Part shown: piece by piece, positions 59,034 to 64,000 of the stretch
How the letters are laid out: each line of letters starts with the position of its first letter
How positions within the stretch are numbered: position 1 is the stretch's first letter
NCBI RefSeq assembly: GCF_009911795.1
Contig: NZ_CP047898.1
Span: 4,154,001 to 4,218,000, forward strand
DNA length: 64,000 nucleotides
Direction: 5' to 3'
Source of the DNA: Pseudarthrobacter psychrotolerans
GTDB lineage: Bacteria; Actinomycetota; Actinomycetes; Actinomycetales; Micrococcaceae
The notes under the pieces: generated by a model
Database searches by the model: none
What the model was told of the DNA's origin: nothing
Seen by the model: the letters and a program-made list of their open reading frames with translations, nothing else
Made by a program: the position numbers and the translations under genes

Positions 59034-59483
59034 CTACAGGCCGGGGCGCATGCCGATCATCTGGAACACGGGTGTCATCTGCCGGGAGCCTGGAAGCTCG
59101 GCCACAACCATCGCATCAAGTTCCCGGTAAAACGCTTCACGGGCGCGGGCCAGCGCGGCACGAAGCCTGCATTCATGGATCAGTGGGCAGTTGCCGCCCG
59201 GAGCGACACAGTCTGCGGCGTCCGTCCGCGTGTCCAGGGCCCGAAGGACCTGGCCCACTGTTGCCCGGCGGCCAGCGGAACTGAGCCGGGATCCGCCCGA
59301 CCTGCCACGTTCTACCTCGATCAGGCCCAGGGCCCGCAGCTTGGCCATCGCCTTGCTGACGTGGTTGTACGGAGTGTCCACGGCATCGGCGATGTTTTGC
59401 GTGGTCAGGAGGGTCGCCTCGGGCGCGGCGGCCAGAACCATAAGCGCCCGGAGGCTGACGTCTGCGAAGGCGTTGATTTTCAT
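59034..59483 (-). CDS. nsrR: Rrf2-family NO-sensing repressor
   Basis: 149 residues. Winged helix (TTQNIADAVDTPYNHVSKAMAKL, with the recognition stretch NHVSKAM), dimer helix, and three Fe-S ligating cysteines C92, C99, C105 in the DCVAPGGNC...ECRL region. Represses hmp until NO destroys its [Fe-S] cluster. Adjacent hmp and the dyad operator support the assignment. Confidence 0.92.
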   Translation of the reverse strand: MKINAFADVSLRALMVLAAAPEATLLTTQNIADAVDTPYNHVSKAMAKLRALGLIEVERGRSGGSRLSSAGRRATVGQVLRALDTRTDAADCVAPGGNCPLIHECRLRAALARAREAFYRELDAMVVAELPGSRQMTPVFQMIGMRPGL

Positions 59484-59500
59484 GGCAACCGGGGTGCGGT

Positions 59501-60010
59501 CTAGTCCGCCCAGACGGTGGGTTCGCTGGTGTCAGCGGCGAGCTGGCCAAACTCCCACTCGTGGGTCCCGGTGTTGGCAGCATAGGGGAGGACCGCGGCG
59601 AAAACTGATCCGTCGCGGTGTTCAGCAGCTACATGGATGGCATCTGTTTCTTCCTCGACCAAGAGGATGTCGCAGACAATTGCGGCTGCCCGGAAATCAG
59701 CCCGGTTCTGCCGCAGCAGTTCGGTGAGGTCGCTGATCATCGTGTCCGCGTCGAAGTCGCCGTCGGAGCCATCCTGGGCATCAGCCGGTGTGACGGCTAC
59801 GAGGCGGACTTCGCCGTCGTTCTCCACCACCAGTGCGAACGGCAGGAAGCCGCCGTTTCGCTCGAGCTGTTCCTGGGCCGCGCAGACGCCTGTGCCCAGC
59901 AGGTTTTCCAGGTCCGTGGCTGAGGCCTCCGGAACGGAATCCCGCCAGGAAACCACCGCAGCCGGGCCGTCTGTGGCTTCGCGGGCCACTTCCGGCTTAG
60001 CGCCTGACAT
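59501..60010 (-). CDS. Hypothetical acidic protein, 169 aa
   Basis: No recognised domain. Strongly acidic, no membrane segment. Alternating strands in the second half (FRAAAIVCDILLVEEET, AIHVAAEHRDGSVFAAVLPY) suggest a small alpha/beta fold. The start overlaps the phosphomannomutase stop by 14 bases, so the two are translationally coupled. Role unknown. Confidence 0.75.
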   Translation of the reverse strand: MSGAKPEVAREATDGPAAVVSWRDSVPEASATDLENLLGTGVCAAQEQLERNGGFLPFALVVENDGEVRLVAVTPADAQDGSDGDFDADTMISDLTELLRQNRADFRAAAIVCDILLVEEETDAIHVAAEHRDGSVFAAVLPYAANTGTHEWEFGQLAADTSEPTVWAD

Positions 60011-61415
60011 TGGAGAGCACGCGGTCGCGGACGCGTTCCATCATGGCCCGGTCCGTTGCTTCCACGTTCAGGCGGAGGAAGGGCTCCGTGTTGGACGGGC
60101 GCAGGTTGAACCAGAAGCTGCCGTCATTGGCCGTGAATGTGCTGCCGTCCATGGTGTCCACGGTGATGTCCTCGGCGGCGAAGTCGGTGCGGACGCGCTC
60201 AACGGCGCCGGCCTTGTCCTCGATTTCGGAGTTGATCTCACCGGAGGAGACATAGGGCTCGTACTCGCGGCCGAGCTCGGACAGCGGTCCGTCCTGTTCG
60301 CCGAGGGCCGCGAGCACGTGCATTGCTGCGAGCATCCCGGTGTCTGCGTTCCAGAAGTCACGGAAGTAGAAGTGGGCTGAGTGCTCCCCGCCGAACACGG
60401 CACCTTCCTCGGCCATGACCGCCTTGATGAACGAGTGGCCCACGCGCGTGCGGACGGCGCGGCCGCCGTCGTACTCCACAAGTTCCGGCACTGCACGGGA
60501 GGTGAGCAGATTGTGGATGATGGTGGGGGTTGCCTCGCCCTGCCCCTGGGCGCGGGCGATTTCGCGGCGTGCCACCATGCCGGTGACGGCCGACGGCGAC
60601 ACGGGCTCGCCCTTTTCGTCGATGACGAAGCAGCGGTCGGCGTCGCCGTCGAAGGCCAGGCCGATATCGGCGCCGTGCTTGATGACGGCGGCCTGCAGGT
60701 CGCGGAGGTTTTCCGGCTCGAGGGGGTTGGCCGGGTGGTTCGGGAAGGAGCCGTCCAGCTCGAAGTACAGGGGGATGATCTCGAACGGCAGCTTGGGCAG
60801 GAGGGCATTGCCCAGCACCGCGGGCGTGGTGAGGCCTGCCATCCCGTTGCCTGCGTCCACAACTACCTTGAGCGGCCGGGATCCGGAGAGGTCCACCAGC
60901 TGGCGGAGGTACTCGGAGTAGTCCTTCAGGACGTCGTGGACGCCGATCAGGCCGCGGGCGGGTGCCGCCGGGATGGAGCCTTCGTTGAGGTACTGCTCGG
61001 CGAGGGCCTGGATCTCTTTGAGGCCTGATTCGGAGGAGATGGGCTGCGCGCCGGCCTTCGACATCTTGATGCCGTTGTATTCGGCAGGGTTGTGGCTGGC
61101 GGTGAACGTGGCGCCGGCGGCGTTGAGGGAGCCGCAGGCGAAGTAGAGCTCGTCGGTGGAGATCAGGTCAAGGAGCTTGACGTCGGCGCCGCGGGTGGCT
61201 GCACCGTCAGCGAAAGCCTTGGCGAACTCGGGGGAGGAGGGACGCATGTCGCCGCCTACCAGGATCGTCTGGCCTTCCAGTTCCAGGACATCTACGAACG
61301 CGGCGCCCACGGCTTCGACGATTTCAGCGGTGATGGATTCGCCCACGATGCCCCGGACGTCGTAGGCCTTGAAGGATGCCGAGAGGTCAAAAGTCTTTGT
61401 CTGTTCGCTAGTCAC
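59997..61415 (-). CDS. manB: Phosphomannomutase / phosphoglucomutase
   Basis: 472 residues, four-domain alpha-D-phosphohexomutase. Catalytic Ser107 in TASHNPAEYNG, metal loop DGDADRCF, sugar loop GEHSAHFYF and C-terminal phosphate loop RPSNTEP all intact. Interconverts mannose-6-P/mannose-1-P and glucose forms, feeding GDP-mannose for glycolipids and wall sugars. Confidence 0.93.
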   Translation of the reverse strand: MTSEQTKTFDLSASFKAYDVRGIVGESITAEIVEAVGAAFVDVLELEGQTILVGGDMRPSSPEFAKAFADGAATRGADVKLLDLISTDELYFACGSLNAAGATFTASHNPAEYNGIKMSKAGAQPISSESGLKEIQALAEQYLNEGSIPAAPARGLIGVHDVLKDYSEYLRQLVDLSGSRPLKVVVDAGNGMAGLTTPAVLGNALLPKLPFEIIPLYFELDGSFPNHPANPLEPENLRDLQAAVIKHGADIGLAFDGDADRCFVIDEKGEPVSPSAVTGMVARREIARAQGQGEATPTIIHNLLTSRAVPELVEYDGGRAVRTRVGHSFIKAVMAEEGAVFGGEHSAHFYFRDFWNADTGMLAAMHVLAALGEQDGPLSELGREYEPYVSSGEINSEIEDKAGAVERVRTDFAAEDITVDTMDGSTFTANDGSFWFNLRPSNTEPFLRLNVEATDRAMMERVRDRVLSNVRR

Positions 61416-61511
61416 GGGTCTTATCTTACGTGGACCCGTGGACCTTGCCGGTTGTCCACATACGGAGGTCCCGGCTTTATGGGTGTCGGTGCGGGCTGGG
61501 ATACTGAATCA

Positions 61512-63692
61512 ATGGTCGATACCCAGAACGCCGCCCTTCTTTCCGCTTCCCCTGCTTCACCGTCCGCCACAAAAACCCAGGCTTTGGAGGTTCTCCGCGA
61601 ACTTGTGGGGCATCCGGCGGCCGATTTCCATGACGGACAGTTTGAGGCGATTGAAGCGCTGGTCGACGGCGGCCGGCGGGCTTTGGTGGTCCAGCGCACC
61701 GGTTGGGGCAAATCGGCGGTGTACTTTGTGGCGTCCCTGCTCCTCCGGCGCCGCGGGGCCGGCCCTACCCTGATCGTTTCGCCGCTGCTCGCCCTGATGC
61801 GGGACCAGGTGGCTGCCGCCGCCCGCGCCGGAGTGCGTGCAGTGGCCATCAACTCCGCGAACCAGCTGGAATGGGACACCGTCCGGGAACAGCTCGCCGC
61901 TGATGAAGTCGATGTGCTGCTGGTTTCGCCGGAACGGCTCACCAACCCGTCCTTCCGTGAAAACCAGCTGCCGGAGCTCATCCGGCGGACGGGCCTGCTG
62001 GTGATTGACGAGGCACACTGTATTTCGGACTGGGGCCACGACTTCCGGCCGGACTACCGCCGGATCGCTGACCTGATCACCCAGCTGCCGGAGTCCGTGC
62101 CTGTCCTGGCCACCACTGCCACAGCGAACTCGCGCGTAGTCCACGACATCGAGGAACAGCTGGGCGCCGGCGTCCTCACCATCCGCGGAACCCTTGGCCG
62201 TGATTCCCTGCGGCTCGGCGTCCTCACACTCCCGAACTCCCGCGAACGGCTGGGCTGGCTCCTGACGCACCTTGCCGATCTGCCCGGCAGCGGCATCATC
62301 TACACGCTGACAGTCTCCGCCGCGGAGGACACCGCCCGGCTTCTCGCCGAAGCCGGGCACACCGTGCAGGCCTACACCGGCAGGACCGATCCCGCGGACC
62401 GGGAGCGCGCAGAGCAGATGCTCAAAGACAACCAGGTCAAGGCGCTGGTAGCCACCTCGGCGCTCGGCATGGGCTTCGACAAGCCGGACCTTGGCTTCGT
62501 CGTCCACCTCGGGGCACCGTCTTCCCCGGTGGCGTACTACCAGCAGGTGGGCCGTGCAGGCCGTGGCGCGGCGAACGCAGATGTCCTGTTGCTGCCGGGT
62601 TCTGAAGACCGGGATATCTGGCAGTACTTCGCCACCGCTTCCATGCCATCGGAGGAGAAAGCCACAGCGGTGCTGACGGCGTTGGCTGAGGCCGGCACTG
62701 CCGTGTCAACGGTTGCGTTGGAGGCCCGGGTTGACCTCCGCCGCACCCCGCTGGAGCTGCTGCTGAAGGTCCTGGCCGTGGATGGCGCCGTCGAGCGGGT
62801 CGGCGGCGGGTGGCGTTCCACCGGCCAGCCCTGGATCTACGACGCCGAGCGTTACCGCCGGATCGCCGAGGCCCGGGTGGATGAGCAGGACTCCATGGTG
62901 ATCTACCAGGACACCGCCGGGTGCCGGATGGAATACATCACCTCGGTCCTCGACGACGAGACGGCGCACCCCTGCGGGAAATGCGACAACTGCGCAGGCC
63001 GCTGGTTCCGGGCTGACATAGCCGAGGATGCCACGGCAGCGGCGGGCCAGACCCTCACCCGTGCCGGCGGGGTCCTGGAAGCGCGGCTGCAGTGGCCCAG
63101 CGGCATGGACCGTCTGGGTGTTCCGGTCAAGGGCAAGATCAAGCCGGACGAAGGACTGGCGGACGGCCGTGTGCTGGCAAGGCTCACTGATCTTGGCTGG
63201 GGCGGGGCCCTGCGGGAACTCTTTGCCGCCGGCGCCGCAGACCGTCCGGTGGATCCTGCCATGCTGCAGGCCTGTGTCCAGGTCCTGCGGGAATGGGCTA
63301 CCGGTGACGGCCGGAACCCGGGCTGGAGCGGTGCGGGACGTCCGGCCGCGATCGTCAGCATGCCCTCCCGCAGCAAGCCCGAGCTGGTCCGGTCCCTTGC
63401 CCGGGGAATCTCGGAAATCGGCCGGATCCCTTACCTTGGCGAGCTGGCCCTGGGACGCGGCGGACCCACTGGAAGCCGCGGCGGCAATAGTGCGTACCGG
63501 CTGGCGGGCGTCTGGGACCGTGTGGTGGTGGGGCCGGAGTTGGACGCGGCCATGGCATCACTTCGTGGCCAGGGAGTGATGCTGATCGACGACCTCGTGG
63601 ACAGCCGGTGGACCGTTACCGTGGCTGGACGTGCCCTGCGCCAGGCGGGAGCGGGGGCTGTTCTTCCGCTCGTGCTTGCCCAGGCCGGCTGA
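61512..63692 (+). CDS. recQ: RecQ-family DNA helicase
   Basis: 726 residues from ATG 61512. Motif I RTGWGKSAVY (K67), motif II IDEAHCISDWGHDFRPDYR (key part DEAHCISDWG), motif III TTATAN, motif VI QQVGRAGRG. The zinc-binding cysteines CRMEYITSVLDD...CGKCDNC mark the RecQ C-terminal region. A phosphoribosyltransferase-like VMLIDDLVDSRWTVTVAGR segment ends the protein, as in some actinobacterial RecQ/PRTase fusions. 77-base antisense overlap with the next gene. Confidence 0.9.
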   Translation: MVDTQNAALLSASPASPSATKTQALEVLRELVGHPAADFHDGQFEAIEALVDGGRRALVVQRTGWGKSAVYFVASLLLRRRGAGPTLIVSPLLALMRDQVAAAARAGVRAVAINSANQLEWDTVREQLAADEVDVLLVSPERLTNPSFRENQLPELIRRTGLLVIDEAHCISDWGHDFRPDYRRIADLITQLPESVPVLATTATANSRVVHDIEEQLGAGVLTIRGTLGRDSLRLGVLTLPNSRERLGWLLTHLADLPGSGIIYTLTVSAAEDTARLLAEAGHTVQAYTGRTDPADRERAEQMLKDNQVKALVATSALGMGFDKPDLGFVVHLGAPSSPVAYYQQVGRAGRGAANADVLLLPGSEDRDIWQYFATASMPSEEKATAVLTALAEAGTAVSTVALEARVDLRRTPLELLLKVLAVDGAVERVGGGWRSTGQPWIYDAERYRRIAEARVDEQDSMVIYQDTAGCRMEYITSVLDDETAHPCGKCDNCAGRWFRADIAEDATAAAGQTLTRAGGVLEARLQWPSGMDRLGVPVKGKIKPDEGLADGRVLARLTDLGWGGALRELFAAGAADRPVDPAMLQACVQVLREWATGDGRNPGWSGAGRPAAIVSMPSRSKPELVRSLARGISEIGRIPYLGELALGRGGPTGSRGGNSAYRLAGVWDRVVVGPELDAAMASLRGQGVMLIDDLVDSRWTVTVAGRALRQAGAGAVLPLVLAQAG

Positions 63693-64000
63693 CCTCGGCA
63701 CCTGCCTGCCGGTGCAGTGACAGACTGTCGGCCGTACTGAAGAGCATCAGGACGGCCATGGTGAGGAAGGCTCCGCGGAAGGGGCCTGCGTGATCGGCGG
63801 GAAAAGCCGCCACGCCGTCGAAAATCCGGATCAGCAGGGCGCCAACGGCGATGCCGGTGCCTGCGGCGAGCTGCACCAGGATGGCCGACACGGAATTTGC
63901 CGATGTCAGCTGGACGGGTGCGATGTCCGCGTATTGTACCGACGCGTAGGCGGAGAAGCCGATGGAGCGGAAAGCCCCGCTGCAGACCAGCAAGGCGACG
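63616..64000 (-). CDS. MFS transporter, C-terminal part (runs off right edge)
   Basis: The frame is open to the window edge, about 128 residues. Hydrophobic helices (SGAFRSIGFSAYASVQ, ILVQLAAGTGIAVGALLIRIF, FRGAFLTMAVLMLFST) and a cytoplasmic tail are typical of the C-terminal half of DHA-type major facilitator drug exporters. The tail overlaps recQ in antisense. Confidence 0.75.
   Translation of the reverse strand, partial: VALLVCSGAFRSIGFSAYASVQYADIAPVQLTSANSVSAILVQLAAGTGIAVGALLIRIFDGVAAFPADHAGPFRGAFLTMAVLMLFSTADSLSLHRQAGAEVSRPGQARAEEQPPLPPGAGHVQPR

Overview
The window is a high-GC chromosomal segment from an actinobacterium, most likely an Arthrobacter or Pseudarthrobacter-type member of the Micrococcaceae. 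This is inferred from base composition, codon use and gene content (GTP-type PEP carboxykinase, DUF222/HNH protein, Lhr-Nei2 pair, c-di-AMP riboswitch ahead of a cell-wall hydrolase, Rieske-tailed FAD oxidoreductase). Nothing indicates a plasmid or an intact prophage. Genes are dense on both strands, with two tRNAs: Ser(CGA) and Arg(ACG).

Positions 1-4041 hold the least familiar locus. It has the N-terminus of a SARP/BTAD activator running off the left edge, a small hypothetical gene, two homologous ~65-residue peptides with an ELLPxRETLF motif, and one long frame joining a PqqD/RRE-like domain, an M50-type membrane metalloprotease and a ParA/MinD-like ATPase. A strong internal ribosome site lies exactly at the domain junction. 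I read this as a candidate ribosomally made peptide system with dedicated processing.

Positions 4072-18338 are mostly housekeeping and regulator/target pairs: a macro-domain protein, a pseudouridine synthase, an ArsR-like/SRPBCC pair, a divergent TetR/DUF4188 pair with a four-half-site operator, a divergent MocR/YczE pair, the lhr-nei2 repair operon and a FAD-Rieske oxidoreductase. Positions 18491-25744 form a fructoside-uptake operon: LacI regulator, two permeases, binding lipoprotein, GH32 hydrolase and PfkB-type sugar kinase. It has no ATPase of its own. Positions 25777-28000 hold a DUF4232 lipoprotein, a YcnI-like copper-associated protein that looks frameshifted, and a small membrane protein.

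Positions 28059-41840 include a nitronate monooxygenase-like enzyme, a DJ-1/PfpI protein, tRNA-Ser, a DUF222-HNH gene flanked on both sides by clusters of an unnamed 23-bp repeat, a compact MDR dehydrogenase/PTPS-like/glycosyltransferase operon, an AlkZ-like glycosylase, TadA, PAP2, Upp, a VOC protein and a HAD phosphatase. Positions 41931-50198 hold a lytic-transglycosylase-like secreted protein under a c-di-AMP riboswitch, a two-component system, an orphan winged-helix regulator, SixA, a LysR/EamA pair and a basic-tailed membrane protein.

Positions 50213-53696 are a TetR / YhgE-Pip / degenerate ABC-ATPase operon with a palindromic operator. They are followed by a flavoprotein disulfide reductase, tRNA-Arg, pckG with a strong terminator, nsrR-hmp (nitric oxide detoxification), a phosphomannomutase operon, a RecQ-family helicase and the end of an MFS transporter that runs off the right edge.
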